47,313 bases of DNA from assembly GCA_030748495.1 (NCBI GenBank), contig JASMLX010000041.1, positions 1-47,313 of the forward strand, in the 5' to 3' direction. Shown here piece after piece: positions 1 to 9,176 of the stretch. A model generated the notes under the pieces. That model was given only the letters and a program-made list of their open reading frames with translations. It did no database searches and was not told the origin of the DNA. The position numbers and the translations under genes were made by a program. Source of the DNA: Candidatus Poribacteria bacterium (lineage in GTDB: Bacteria > Poribacteria > WGA-4E > UBA9662). The first letter of the stretch is position 1, and the number at the start of each line of letters is the position of its first letter.

Positions 1-1
1 C

Positions 2-85
2 CCCATCTCAGAGGCTGAAAAGGCCAACATTCTGAGTCAGACCGAACCTCACAAGGGCACCGATGTAGAGGGATATAAACGCTAG
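2..85 (+). CDS. possible C-terminal end of an upstream gene (partial)
   Basis: A reading frame is open from the left edge to a TAG at 83-85, giving 27 residues that end in VEGYKR. The composition is protein-like and hydrophilic, but the piece is too short to assign. A frame of this length is open by chance fairly often, so this is only a candidate 3' end of a gene lying mostly outside the window. Confidence 0.22.
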   Translation, partial: PISEAEKANILSQTEPHKGTDVEGYKR

Positions 86-562
86 ACTTAAGATCGGTAA
101 ATGGGGTTCAATCTGTCTCATTATTTCTACCGGGGTTTTACCGGGCCTAGCGGTGAAGATATCAAGAGCGTTATCAACCTATGCACTATCAACCTATGTT
201 GCCTCGAACAGATTAAAACTGGTTTGCCTTTGACTGTTGTTATCCGGTCAATTTTGAGACTGTAGAGGTACAGCCGCTGTATTTTTGTTAAATTCGGTTG
301 CCCCGCGCTTGCTCCCCTTTGCTTTGCACTGTTCTCTAATGCTGTGTTAAAATAGCGGCTCAATAGACCTTTTTCATAAGTTCGAGCAATATAGGTTGGG
401 AGATTTTCGAGTTCGTATATACCAGAAAGTTTAGCCTCCTCTCAGCCTAGAACCGTAGTAGATTTTACTATTATGCAATAGGTCTAATGTCTTTAAGCGT
501 CAGAAGATGTTAGCTTGGCAGTAAGTCGGCATTTATAACAGAGAGGGAATTGAACATAAATT
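86..562. other. intergenic region upstream of asd
   Basis: About 480 bases without a convincing gene. The minus-strand open frame at 127-363 has no recognisable motif and no Shine-Dalgarno, and I regard it as chance. The region ends in an AGAGAGGG-type ribosome binding site at about 539-547, ahead of the asd ATG. No clear promoter could be assigned. Confidence 0.5.
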
Positions 563-1594
563 ATGAGTCGTGAGTACCGCGTTGCTATCATGGGTGCAAC
601 GGGAGCCGTTGGAGCAACAATGATGGAACTACTGGAGGAACGGAATTTTCCGGTAGCTTCCCTAAAGTTATTAGCATCGCACCGATCCGCTGGAACACTA
701 AAGGAGTTTCAGAGCGAAACCATCGTGGTTGAAGAGTTGACTCACGATTCCTTTGATGGTGTAGATTTAGTTCTCTCCTCTGCTGGCGGTTCGATCAGCA
801 AAGAGTTTTTACCCACAGCAGTCAAGAAGAACTGTATCTCCATCGACAATACCAGCGCCTTTCGTATGGATCCAGACACTCCACTTATTATCCCTGAAGT
901 CAACATGTATGCTGCTCACGATCACCGGGGAATTATTTCAAATCCCAATTGCTCGACCATCCAGATGCTGGTGGCGTTGAAACCGATTTACGACGCAGTC
1001 GGAATTAAGCGGATTGTCGTTTCGACCTACCAAAGTGTTTCCGGTAAAGGTGGTGCAGCGGTCACTGAATTAGTCACTCAAACCACTGCGGCTTTAGAGG
1101 GACGACCTGTTGAATGCGACAAGTTCCCGCATCAAATGGCCTTTAATGTCTCTTTTGATTGGCCCTTCACCGACAATGGTTACAGCGAAGAGGAGATGAA
1201 GATGGTTCACGAAACACACAAGATTTTCGAGGATGACTCGATTGGTGTTTCGCCCACTACTGTTCGCGTCCCTGTCTTTTTTGCTCACTCAGAGTCGATT
1301 AATATTGAAACCGACCAGAAACTGAGTGTTGAAGATACCCGCCAAATACTTTCCCAGTCAGAAGGCATAGTAGTTATTGATAATCCAAGCCAAAAGCAGT
1401 ATCCGCTGGCTGTCGATATTGCGGGAACAGACAGTGTATTTGTAGGACGGATTCGGGAAGATCTGTCGATTGAAAATGGCTTGAACATGTGGGTTGTGGC
1501 TGATAATCTGAGAAAGGGAGCTGCACTCAATGCCATCCAGATTGCAGAACAGCTTCTAAATACTACCCTTGATTCCCGTACCGACCAGAGTTGA
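563..1594 (+). CDS. asd: aspartate-semialdehyde dehydrogenase
   Basis: Cytosolic enzyme that reduces aspartyl-4-phosphate to aspartate-4-semialdehyde with NADPH, the branch point to lysine, threonine, methionine and diaminopimelate. At 343 residues it has the normal family length. The N-terminus carries the nucleotide-binding GATGAVG loop (residues 11-17). The catalytic cysteine lies in SNPNCST (C130), and the substrate-binding segment around VSGKGGAA follows. The ATG at 563 is preceded by an AGAGAGGG ribosome binding site and places GATGAVG at the expected distance from the start. The next gene, a DnaJ-type co-chaperone, begins 44 bases downstream on the same strand, and an aspartate aminotransferase follows that, so aspartate metabolism is clustered here. 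Confidence 0.96.
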   Translation: MSREYRVAIMGATGAVGATMMELLEERNFPVASLKLLASHRSAGTLKEFQSETIVVEELTHDSFDGVDLVLSSAGGSISKEFLPTAVKKNCISIDNTSAFRMDPDTPLIIPEVNMYAAHDHRGIISNPNCSTIQMLVALKPIYDAVGIKRIVVSTYQSVSGKGGAAVTELVTQTTAALEGRPVECDKFPHQMAFNVSFDWPFTDNGYSEEEMKMVHETHKIFEDDSIGVSPTTVRVPVFFAHSESINIETDQKLSVEDTRQILSQSEGIVVIDNPSQKQYPLAVDIAGTDSVFVGRIREDLSIENGLNMWVVADNLRKGAALNAIQIAEQLLNTTLDSRTDQS

Positions 1595-1638
1595 GGGTAA
1601 ATTGTAAGCCTTCAATCTCTAGTTGAGCAAACGAAACC

Positions 1639-2544
1639 ATGCGAGACTACTACGAAGTCCTCGGTGTTGGCCGCAAGGCAACGGCAGAGGAAATCAAAAA
1701 AGCCTACCGTAAGCTAGCGGTTATGTATCATCCTGACAAAAATCAGGGCGATAAAGCAGCAGAGGATAAGTTCAAAGAGGCTTCAAATGCTTACGAGGTT
1801 TTATCGGATCCCAAAAAAAGGCAGATCTACGATCTACAAGGGCATGCGGGGGTCCATAATACCGGCTTCCAGGGATTTAATAGCACGGAAGATATTTTCT
1901 CACATTTCTCAGATCTATTCGGCGGTTCTGGCAGGTTTTCAGGGCGGCAATTTGGTGGCCATTCCGGTTTTGGCGACTTTGGTAATGCCTTTGATGATCT
2001 ATTCGGAGGGCGAGGAGCTGGTGCACGACAACCTGTCGCTGATCTCAAAGCCAGGCTAGAGATTACATTAGCAGACGCCGTTTACGGAGCTGAAAAACAG
2101 ATCCAGGTTCAAGGTCGCAGTATCCGGGTTAAGATCCCACCGGGCGTTCAAGACAAAAATAAACTAAATCTAAAAGGGCAGGGCGATCAATTGCCCAACG
2201 GCCAGCGTGGCTCCCTATTTTTAGAGATCACAATTAAGCCTGATCCTAATTTTGAGCGACGAGGTCTGGATTTGGTAACACAGGTAACAGTTCCCGTTAC
2301 AACAGTTGTCTTAGGTGGTAAAATTCGGTTGCCAACGTTGAGTAAAGATGAAACAAGCCACAGTGTAGAGTTAACAATTCCATCGGGGACTCAACCCGGC
2401 AATCAACTCCGTGTCCGTGGGCAAGGCGTTGTGGACCGAACCGGCCGATGCGGTGATTTACGGGTGCAGATAAAGGTTGAAATCCCAAAAACCTTGACGA
2501 AAAAACAACGACAACTTTTCGAAGAACTGGCGGAACTGGAATAA
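1639..2544 (+). CDS. DnaJ-family co-chaperone, type II (CbpA-like, no zinc finger)
   Basis: Co-chaperone that stimulates the ATPase of DnaK and delivers unfolded clients. The J domain spans about residues 1-66 and carries the diagnostic HPD triad at 31-33. A Gly/Phe-rich linker follows at about 75-130 (repeats of GGxxGFG and DLFGG type), then the two beta-barrel client-binding domains (about 135-300). The four CxxCxGxG zinc motifs of classical DnaJ are absent, so this is a type II / CbpA-like Hsp40, and its 301 residues match CbpA in length. The start follows asd by 44 bases, so the two may share a transcript. No dnaK or grpE lies in the window. Confidence 0.93.
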   Translation: MRDYYEVLGVGRKATAEEIKKAYRKLAVMYHPDKNQGDKAAEDKFKEASNAYEVLSDPKKRQIYDLQGHAGVHNTGFQGFNSTEDIFSHFSDLFGGSGRFSGRQFGGHSGFGDFGNAFDDLFGGRGAGARQPVADLKARLEITLADAVYGAEKQIQVQGRSIRVKIPPGVQDKNKLNLKGQGDQLPNGQRGSLFLEITIKPDPNFERRGLDLVTQVTVPVTTVVLGGKIRLPTLSKDETSHSVELTIPSGTQPGNQLRVRGQGVVDRTGRCGDLRVQIKVEIPKTLTKKQRQLFEELAELE

Positions 2545-2630
2545 ACAGATTCCACCCTTAACTTTATGAGAATTAGGAATTCAGTGGTCAAAATCCACCG
2601 GTCGCTGATCACACAACAGGTAATAACAGC

Positions 2631-3821
2631 GTGATTTCACTATCAGATAGAAGTAAGAAAGTTGCTCCATCATCGACTTTAGCACTAACAGCCAAAATTA
2701 ATGCGATGATAGCTGACGGTCTGGATGTGGTTAAGTTTGGAGCCGGAGAACCGGATTTCGATACCCCCGACCATATTAAAGATGCTGCAGTTGAAGCCTT
2801 AAACCAGGGCTTGACCAAATATACGCCGGTCAGTGGGATTGTCGGATTAAAGGAAGCCATCGTGGACAAGTTCCAGCGAGATAACAGCTTAAGTTACGAC
2901 CAGGGTCAGGTGATCGTTTCTTGTGGTGCTAAGCATACTATCTACAATATTTTGCAAGCGATTTGCAACCCAGGGGATGAGGTTATTTTTGCCGCACCAT
3001 ATTGGGTCAGCTACATCGAGATGGTCAAGTTGGCTGATGCAACACCAATTGTACTCCAGGCTACTCCAGAGCAGAATTTCTGCTTGACACCCAGCCAAAT
3101 CGAAGCTGCCGTCACAGCAAACACCAAAGCGGTCATCATCGGTAGCCCGAGTAATCCGACAGGTACAACCTACGACGCGAACAGTCTGAGGCAAATCGGT
3201 GAACTGGCAGTAAAAAACCAATTCTATCTCATTTCTGATGAGATTTATGAAGCCCTGCTATACGACGGGGTGCAACATCAAAGCTTAGCCAGTTTCGGTG
3301 AAAAGGTCAAGGCGATTACCTTTGTGGTCAACGGGGTTTCCAAAGCCTATTCGATGACAGGATGGCGGATTGGCTATACGGCGGGTCCAGAAGATGCAAT
3401 TAAGGCTATGTCGAAGATTCAATCCCACAGCACTTCTAATCCAACTTCGATTGCACAAAGTGCAGCCTTAGCCGCCATTTCAGGGCCGCAAGAACCGGTA
3501 GCGGAAATGCTAAACGCCTTTCAGAAACGACGCAATCTAATTTGTCAGCGGTTTGATGATATCGATGGTGTCGAATATGTCAAGCCACAAGGTGCGTTTT
3601 ACCTCTTCCCCGATTTCTCAGCCCATTACGGCCGTACGATCAACGGGTACTCAATCAACAGTTCGCAAGATCTGGCTACCTATCTTTTAGACGATGCTAA
3701 AGTTGGGGCGGTTCCAGGTGACGGATTTGGGGCCGATAATCATATGCGCTTCTCTTTCGCCACCTCTGAAACGGAGATCAATCGGGGACTGGATCGGATT
3801 GAAAAGGCACTGATAGGATAA
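2631..3821 (+). CDS. aspC: aspartate aminotransferase (class I PLP-dependent)
   Basis: PLP enzyme that interconverts aspartate and 2-oxoglutarate with oxaloacetate and glutamate. The sequence shows the fold-type I signatures in order: SNPTG at 174-178, ISDEIYE at 201-207, and the Schiff-base lysine K238 in SKAYSMTGWRIGY. Its 396 residues are typical of the thermophile/Bacillus-type subgroup, whose members also begin ISLSDR. The start is a GTG; a weak AGG lies 10 bases upstream. The next in-frame ATG (residue 26) would remove the conserved N-terminal arm, so GTG is preferred. It sits between the DnaJ-like gene and ndk, and ndk starts 3 bases after its stop, so co-transcription with ndk is likely. 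Confidence 0.94.
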   Translation: MISLSDRSKKVAPSSTLALTAKINAMIADGLDVVKFGAGEPDFDTPDHIKDAAVEALNQGLTKYTPVSGIVGLKEAIVDKFQRDNSLSYDQGQVIVSCGAKHTIYNILQAICNPGDEVIFAAPYWVSYIEMVKLADATPIVLQATPEQNFCLTPSQIEAAVTANTKAVIIGSPSNPTGTTYDANSLRQIGELAVKNQFYLISDEIYEALLYDGVQHQSLASFGEKVKAITFVVNGVSKAYSMTGWRIGYTAGPEDAIKAMSKIQSHSTSNPTSIAQSAALAAISGPQEPVAEMLNAFQKRRNLICQRFDDIDGVEYVKPQGAFYLFPDFSAHYGRTINGYSINSSQDLATYLLDDAKVGAVPGDGFGADNHMRFSFATSETEINRGLDRIEKALIG

Positions 3822-3824
3822 ATA

Positions 3825-4244
3825 GTGGGAATGGAAAAAACGCTAGTGCTCATTAAGCCAAATGGAGTTCAACGGGGATTGGTTGGTCAGGTTTTGCACC
3901 GGTATGAGCGGAAGGGATTGAAAATGACCGGGCTGAAATTACTTCACCTATCAGCGGAAAAGGCAGCTCAACTCTATGCACCGCATCAAGGTAAACCCTT
4001 CTATCAATCGCTGGTCGATTTTATGACCTCAGACCCGCTGGTCGCTGTTTGCCTGGAGGGTCAGAACACAATTGAGATTGTTCGTCTGATCAATGGAGCA
4101 ACTGACCCGGCAGAATCACAGCCCGGAACAATTCGTGGTGATTTCTCTAATCATTTGACCGAAAATGTTGTTCACGCTTCTGACTCGGTCGAAAACGCAA
4201 CGCGGGAGTTGCAGATCTTATTCGACCCAGGGGAGATTCTGTAA
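3825..4244 (+). CDS. ndk: nucleoside diphosphate kinase
   Basis: Transfers the gamma-phosphate of ATP to nucleoside diphosphates through a phospho-histidine. The N-terminal EKTLVLIKPNGVQRGL segment and the active-site motif NVVHASDS (His117 from the GTG start) are both present, and the length of 137-139 residues is standard. Two starts are possible. The GTG at 3825 has AGGA six bases upstream. The ATG at 3831 gives the family-typical MEKTLVLIKP start but has worse ribosome-binding-site spacing. The difference is two residues. The gene begins 3 bases after the aminotransferase stop, suggesting translational coupling. Confidence 0.95.
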   Translation: MGMEKTLVLIKPNGVQRGLVGQVLHRYERKGLKMTGLKLLHLSAEKAAQLYAPHQGKPFYQSLVDFMTSDPLVAVCLEGQNTIEIVRLINGATDPAESQPGTIRGDFSNHLTENVVHASDSVENATRELQILFDPGEIL

Positions 4245-4410
4245 GGAGATTTCTTTGGAGTTCCATAATCCTATGAAAGCGGCTGATATTAGGAAATTTG
4301 AATTTCCCGATTGTCACAACCCTTTCGGCACATCACAACCAAGACACGAAGAGGCTTCCGCTTCTTGGTCAGGAGAATGGGCCATTGTAAAGGTAAAACG
4401 AGGATAAACG

Positions 4411-5421
4411 ATGAAACTGATTCAATATCATTTGCCAGATCAAGGTAAACGCGTTGGTATCGTGACTCGAGAAGAAGAGATTGTTGATGTAACCACCGAG
4501 GAGTCATCTACCGTCCTCGACCTATTAAAACTGTCAATTGAGGAAGGTGTCAGTCTAGGTGTTATTCTAGCCGATATTCAAGAGCAGGTTTCGTTTAGGG
4601 ATTTACCCCCGATTGAGTCGAGGGTGTTGGCCTCCGGTCGAGGCTCTTCTGTTGATGGGATCGGAGGGGGAAGAGGGATAAATGCTGAGGGAGCACCAAT
4701 AAACGAAAATGGGAAACTGAAACTTCTCCACCTGGATAACCCCCCGGATCCGAATTTACCCCATATATTGCCACCTATTGACGCTCCAGAGGTGTGGGCC
4801 TTCGGTGTTACCTACAAACGGAGCGCTGACATGCGTGATGACGACAGTGCTTCCGACATCTACAGCAAAGTCTATTTCTCGGATCGGCCTGAACTGTTCT
4901 TTAAAGCGACTGCCAACAGGTGTGTTGGCTCAGGCGGGTCAATTGCGATCAGGAGTGACTCGACCTTTACAGCCACAGAACCGGAACTGGCATATATTTT
5001 AGGTAGAGACGGCGAGATCATCGGTTACACTATCTGTAACGACGTTTCGGCTTGGGATATCGAAAGAGAGAATCCGTTATACCTACCACAGTCTAAGATT
5101 TACACTGGCTGCTGCGCACTTGGCCCCATGTTAGTCACCGTGTCGGAAGTCGACGATCCATATAACCTCGACATCAAGTGCCGAGTCATCCGCGACGACA
5201 AACTAATTTTCCGGGGCGAAGTCAACACTTCACAAATCAACTGGAAATTTGAGCAGCTAACCGAATGTCTCATCCGCCACAATCCGGTTCCAATTGGTAC
5301 TGTAGTGTCAACAGGAACCGGCATTATTACCCCTGCCGATTTGCCGTTGATTGCCGGCGATATTGTTCAAATCGAAATTAACGGATTTGGAACGCTATCT
5401 AATCCGGTTATCCAACTGTGA
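4411..5421 (+). CDS. fumarylacetoacetate hydrolase family protein (AraD1 / 2-keto-3-deoxyarabonate dehydratase-like)
   Basis: Member of the FAH fold superfamily, whose enzymes hydrate, decarboxylate or cleave 2-keto acids using a Mg-bound carboxylate triad. The C-terminal two thirds are well conserved: WAFGVTYKRSADMR, then ELFFKA, then the metal-site segment TEPELAYIL followed by GYTICNDVSAWDIE, ENPLYLPQSK and a late STGTGI segment. The RSADMR-to-DRPELFFKA spacing and the PLYLPQSK motif resemble the AraD1 subgroup (L-2-keto-3-deoxyarabonate dehydratase), so a sugar-acid pathway role is plausible but not proven. At 336 residues it has normal length. A GAGG ribosome binding site lies about seven bases before the ATG. 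The 166-base gap after ndk makes it a separate unit or the distal gene of that operon. Confidence 0.85.
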   Translation: MKLIQYHLPDQGKRVGIVTREEEIVDVTTEESSTVLDLLKLSIEEGVSLGVILADIQEQVSFRDLPPIESRVLASGRGSSVDGIGGGRGINAEGAPINENGKLKLLHLDNPPDPNLPHILPPIDAPEVWAFGVTYKRSADMRDDDSASDIYSKVYFSDRPELFFKATANRCVGSGGSIAIRSDSTFTATEPELAYILGRDGEIIGYTICNDVSAWDIERENPLYLPQSKIYTGCCALGPMLVTVSEVDDPYNLDIKCRVIRDDKLIFRGEVNTSQINWKFEQLTECLIRHNPVPIGTVVSTGTGIITPADLPLIAGDIVQIEINGFGTLSNPVIQL

Positions 5422-5450
5422 AAACGTAGGAATTAAGAATTAAATTAAAA

Positions 5451-5492
5451 GTGTGAAAGAAGGTTTTGACTTTTACACCTCTTTCCTCACAC
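5451..5492 (+). terminator. imperfect inverted repeat between the FAH-family gene and glpK
   Basis: GTGTGAAAGAAGGT at 5451-5464 pairs with ACCTCTTTCCTCACAC at 5477-5492, with a two-base bulge. The pairing could end transcription of the upstream gene or fold in the glpK leader. There is no clear U-tract after it, so its role as an intrinsic terminator is doubtful. Confidence 0.3.
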
Positions 5493-5515
5493 CTGTATTG
5501 GCTTGACGTAAGTGT

Positions 5516-7012
5516 ATGACGGCTGACGCTGGCTATATTTTATCCATTGACCAAGGTACAACCGGAACCACTGTGCTGGTCGTCGATGCCCAAGGGCAGG
5601 TGGTGGATAAAGCCTACAGCGAGTTTAACCAATCCTATCCCAAGCCGGGTTGGGTCGAACACGATCCGATTGAGATTTGGCAGACCACTCAACGGCTGAT
5701 CACCCAAATCTCTCATTCCAATCGCCAGATTATCGGTATCGGCATCACCAACCAGCGTGAGACAACGGTGGTTTGGGATAGGCAAACTGGCCAGCCTGTC
5801 TATCCAGCCGTTGTCTGGCAGTGCCGTCGAACAGCGGACCTTTGCGCTAAACTTAAAGCCGAAGGGAATGAGGAGTGGGTTAGGCAGAAAACGGGTTTGG
5901 TGCTTGATCCCTACTTTTCGGCTACCAAGATCGTCTGGATCTTAGATCGAGTTGACCCTGACCGACGTCGAGCAGAGAATGGCGACTTGGCCTTCGGCAC
6001 GATAGATACCTGGTTGCTATGGCAATTGACCGGCGGGGCTATCCATGCCACCGATTTCACTAACGCCTCCCGTACACTCCTATTCGACATTGATCACCTA
6101 ACCTGGGATACAGAGCTACTTCAGCTATTCCAGGTACCGAAGGCCCTTTTGCCAACAGTTCACCCTTCGATATACCATTTTGGGCAGACTATGGGACTCA
6201 ACTGTCTACCGGATGGGATTCCAATTGCTGGTATAGCGGGAGATCAGCAAGCGGCGCTATTTGGTCAACTCTGTACCAAACAGGGGATGGTTAAGAATAC
6301 CTATGGCACAGGCTGTTTCCTGTTGATGCAGACGGGAAAGCAGCGGATCCCTTCGCAGTCGGGTTTACTGACAACTCTGGCCTGTAGCGGTGGCACCAGC
6401 GCAGATGATGTCGACTACGCCTTAGAGGGGAGTGTTTTTGTCGCCGGGGCCGCAGTTCAGTGGTTGCGTGATGAACTACAAATTATTCAAACAGCAGCTG
6501 AGACAGAACAGACCTCAAACAGCATCTCCGATAGCGGTGGGGTTTATGTGGTGCCCGCTTTTACCGGCTTGGGAGCCCCTTACTGGAAGGCTCAAGCTAG
6601 AGGGGCAATTCTGAATTTGACACGCGGTGTCGGTAGGGCGGAGATTGTTCGTGCGACCCTAGAGTCAATCGCCTATCAAACGGTGGATGTAGTACAGGCC
6701 ATGGTTGCCGACGCAAAGGTCTCTCTAGATCGATTACGCGTTGATGGAGGGGCAGTTGCCAATAATTTCCTGATGCAGTTCCAAGCAGATTTGCTGGATA
6801 CTCAGGTCGAACGACCAACTCATATTGAAACCACCGGGCTAGGTGCCGCTTATCTGGCCGGCTTGGAAGTTGGCCTTTGGGACAGTGTTGAAACTCTAGA
6901 GAAATATCGTCAGGTTGATCGTATTTTTGTCCCGTCCATGACGGCAGAAACGCGATCGCAAAACTTGGACGGCTGGCGTCAAGCTCTTGCCCGTATAGTC
7001 CTTGAGAATTGA
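5516..7012 (+). CDS. glpK: glycerol kinase
   Basis: ATP-dependent phosphorylation of glycerol to sn-glycerol-3-phosphate in the cytosol, feeding glycolysis and phospholipid synthesis. FGGY-family signatures are present: the N-terminal phosphate loop SIDQGTTGTT, the GITNQRETT segment, WQCRRT, the GIAGDQQAALFGQ region, the conserved GTGCFLL segment and the C-terminal DGGAVANNFLMQFQADLL. At 498 residues it has the normal full length. The ATG at 5516 has no strong ribosome binding site but is the only start that gives the conserved N-terminus. No glpF or glpD is next to it in this window. Confidence 0.96.
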   Translation: MTADAGYILSIDQGTTGTTVLVVDAQGQVVDKAYSEFNQSYPKPGWVEHDPIEIWQTTQRLITQISHSNRQIIGIGITNQRETTVVWDRQTGQPVYPAVVWQCRRTADLCAKLKAEGNEEWVRQKTGLVLDPYFSATKIVWILDRVDPDRRRAENGDLAFGTIDTWLLWQLTGGAIHATDFTNASRTLLFDIDHLTWDTELLQLFQVPKALLPTVHPSIYHFGQTMGLNCLPDGIPIAGIAGDQQAALFGQLCTKQGMVKNTYGTGCFLLMQTGKQRIPSQSGLLTTLACSGGTSADDVDYALEGSVFVAGAAVQWLRDELQIIQTAAETEQTSNSISDSGGVYVVPAFTGLGAPYWKAQARGAILNLTRGVGRAEIVRATLESIAYQTVDVVQAMVADAKVSLDRLRVDGGAVANNFLMQFQADLLDTQVERPTHIETTGLGAAYLAGLEVGLWDSVETLEKYRQVDRIFVPSMTAETRSQNLDGWRQALARIVLEN

Positions 7013-7137
7013 TGATTCACCATTCTGCATTTATTGTTCTACACTCATAAGAAAGATAGACATCACTGGCTTAAGATAGAACAGGAACGCTAACAAGGCC
7101 GCTCGATAACAGGTGATGTTAATTACGGAGAGGAAGT

Positions 7138-8664
7138 ATGATCGATACTAACCAACCCATTAGTGCTGATAATCTGTTTACCGACGAGCAGATGAGGGCG
7201 TTTCTGACTAACGGCTTCGTTGTCATCAAACCGGATCTTCCGAGGAGCCTTCACGATACGATCTACCAAAAGCTGGATCAGGCTGTGGAGATGGACGGCA
7301 ATCCGGGCAATAACCTACTTCCACGAGTGCCGGAAATCCAAGAAGTATACGACCATCCGACAGTGCGAGGTGCGCTCACCAGTGTAATTGGTCCTAACTA
7401 TATGATGCATCCCCACCGGCATCCACACACCAATCGGCCCGGAAGTAGTGGCGGAGGGTGGCACAAAGATAGCTATTGGGGATATGGTAAAGTCCGCAAC
7501 CATCGCTGCTGGTGGGCGATGGGCATGTATTTCCCGCAAGACACACCGATAGAGATTGGACCAACAGCCGTCATACCGGGGTCATCCTACTACCTGTCAC
7601 GCCAAAACGATGTTTCAGAAAGTAAGTTTCCGGCGACTGGCGAAGCTGGCACCGTGATCATTATCCACTATGATATCTGGCATCAAGCTACCGCTAATGA
7701 AACCGATAAAACGCGTTACATGCTCAAGTTTGAATTCACCCGGATGAGCCCACCAACGATCCCATCGTGGAATAATAAAGATGCCGAATGGCAGTCTCCA
7801 TCTAACTTATCATTGCTGAATCGGCAAGAGATCGTATGGCAACATCTTTGGAACTGGTTGAACGGTCGTGGGGAAGAGAAACCGATCGGCGAAGGCACGG
7901 AAGCTGAAATCAGTCGATGGATTGCAGCTCTGCGGATCGGTACGCAGCCTGAGAAGATAGATGCAACTAACCATATTGGAGCCTTGGGGAAAAACGGTGC
8001 GGAGGCCATTTCAGCTTTGGTCAGTGTCCTTAATGACCCTTCCGAACCTGTAGGTCTGAATGCGGCCTATGCACTCGGCGCAATCGGAGAAGAGGCTATA
8101 GATCCACTCGTTGAGGCACTGAAAGACGATAATGAAACGGTCCGCCGCCACGCCGCTTATGCCTTAACCGCAGCCGGTTCTTCAGCAGGGGAGAAAGTCA
8201 CAGAACTACTGGGCCACGAATCGGCGGAAACCAGGGGCTACGCCAGTTATGTCTTAGGTGAAATCGGTGCGGATACATCTGTACCGCAATTGGTATCCCT
8301 ATTGGATGACGAATCGGTTGTTGTACGTCGGAATGTGGTTGAATCGCTGGGCATTATTCAGGGGAAACACGCCCTTTCTGGAGAAGGAACAACCTCAGTG
8401 GCGGCTCTAGCCAGGGCTATGGTAAAAGACGCGGATAAGCAGACACGATTTACCGCTGCCTTGTCGCTGGCTAGAATTGGAGAAGATGCAGCGGATGCTG
8501 TACCGGCCTTAAAAGATGCACTGAAAGACGATGACCGCTACGTGCGAGGTTACGGGATGGAAGCCCTGAAATACATCGGGACACCAGAAGCCAAGAGTGT
8601 GCTGATCGATCACCTAATGACCACAAGATGGTGCCCCTCGACCAGCAAAAATAGCACTTTCTAA
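7138..8664 (+). CDS. phytanoyl-CoA dioxygenase family protein with C-terminal HEAT repeats
   Basis: The N-terminal part (about residues 15-205) is a PhyH-type Fe(II)/2-oxoglutarate oxygenase. It shows the HxD facial-triad motif in GGWHKDSYWG (H109, D111), a distal histidine in IWHQAT (H182) and the 2-oxoglutarate-binding arginine region RYMLKFEFTR. From about residue 270 to 490 there are repeated helical HEAT / PBS-lyase-like units with recurring AAYALGAIG, VRRHAAYAL and VRGYGMEAL motifs, probably a protein-interaction solenoid. The substrate is unknown. The ATG is preceded by a strong GGAGAGG site. This two-part architecture is common in Poribacteria and related uncultured bacteria. The gene converges with larC, leaving only 23 bases between the stops. 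Confidence 0.9.
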   Translation: MIDTNQPISADNLFTDEQMRAFLTNGFVVIKPDLPRSLHDTIYQKLDQAVEMDGNPGNNLLPRVPEIQEVYDHPTVRGALTSVIGPNYMMHPHRHPHTNRPGSSGGGWHKDSYWGYGKVRNHRCWWAMGMYFPQDTPIEIGPTAVIPGSSYYLSRQNDVSESKFPATGEAGTVIIIHYDIWHQATANETDKTRYMLKFEFTRMSPPTIPSWNNKDAEWQSPSNLSLLNRQEIVWQHLWNWLNGRGEEKPIGEGTEAEISRWIAALRIGTQPEKIDATNHIGALGKNGAEAISALVSVLNDPSEPVGLNAAYALGAIGEEAIDPLVEALKDDNETVRRHAAYALTAAGSSAGEKVTELLGHESAETRGYASYVLGEIGADTSVPQLVSLLDDESVVVRRNVVESLGIIQGKHALSGEGTTSVAALARAMVKDADKQTRFTAALSLARIGEDAADAVPALKDALKDDDRYVRGYGMEALKYIGTPEAKSVLIDHLMTTRWCPSTSKNSTF

Positions 8665-8687
8665 GGTCACAAGATTTCTTAGTCTGA

Positions 8688-9176
8688 TCAGTCAGCAACA
8701 GGGGCTTGGTTTTGCGAAACTTGTTGTCTGACCGCATCGTAGACTGTTCGGAGTGGTATTTGATGTGTTTCCGCGACTCGTTTACAATCTTCGTACTCGG
8801 GAACGATCTTGGTGATCTCTCCTTCCCAGAAGCCACGCTTAGCCGTAACAGGCCCCCAGGGCGTGGTCACCTGTATAAAATCGCGGGTTAGCTTCTGACG
8901 GTTGGTCAGATAAGTCCGAACACCAAATGTAGTAGTTTGTTGCAACAGCAGCTGGGATATCTGGCCCTGTCTCTCCGCACTGGACAAAACCGTGACCTTA
9001 GTGCCAGGTCGCCCCTTTTTCATCAAGATAGAGGTTAAAAAAACGTCAAGTGCTCCCGCCGCGAAAAGCTGATCGACCACCCAAGCGGTAATTTCAGCCG
9101 ATTGGTCGTCGATGTTGGTTTCTGTGACTATAATCTGGTCGGAATCAGTAGGTAGGTTAGATGGAACTACGGGCTT
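8688..9176 (-). CDS. larC: LarC C-terminal part (LarC2), reached by a -1 frameshift
   Basis: C-terminal domain of the nickel-insertion enzyme for the nickel-pincer nucleotide cofactor. This frame continues the larC N-terminal frame after a -1 shift at the A9 run (9175-9183). Read from AAG at 9174-9176 it is open to 8688 and contains the family hallmark ETNIDDQSAE, then AGALDVFLTSILMKKGRPG. An internal GTG at 9078-9080 could start a shorter piece, but it would lose the conserved ETNIDD segment, so synthesis by frameshift is more likely. Joined to the upstream frame the product is about 404 residues, a normal LarC length. No larA, larB or larE is seen here. Confidence 0.82.
   Translation of the reverse strand, partial: KPVVPSNLPTDSDQIIVTETNIDDQSAEITAWVVDQLFAAGALDVFLTSILMKKGRPGTKVTVLSSAERQGQISQLLLQQTTTFGVRTYLTNRQKLTRDFIQVTTPWGPVTAKRGFWEGEITKIVPEYEDCKRVAETHQIPLRTVYDAVRQQVSQNQAPVAD

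Noticed and set aside
127..363. 78-codon minus-strand open frame upstream of asd
   Set aside because: No ribosome binding site, no family motif, low-complexity ends; typical chance frame in an intergenic region.
4293..4308. Palindrome GGAAATTTGAATTTCC between ndk and the FAH-family gene
   Set aside because: AT-rich, almost no loop and no T-tract; too weak to call a terminator or operator.
4165..4407. 80-codon frame overlapping ndk and the following gap
   Set aside because: Mostly the shifted frame of ndk; the part outside has no motif and ends just before the FAH-family start.
8471..8836. 121-codon minus-strand frame across the PhyH-HEAT / larC boundary
   Set aside because: Antisense shadow of the HEAT repeats and an alternate frame of larC; both real genes have strong motifs.
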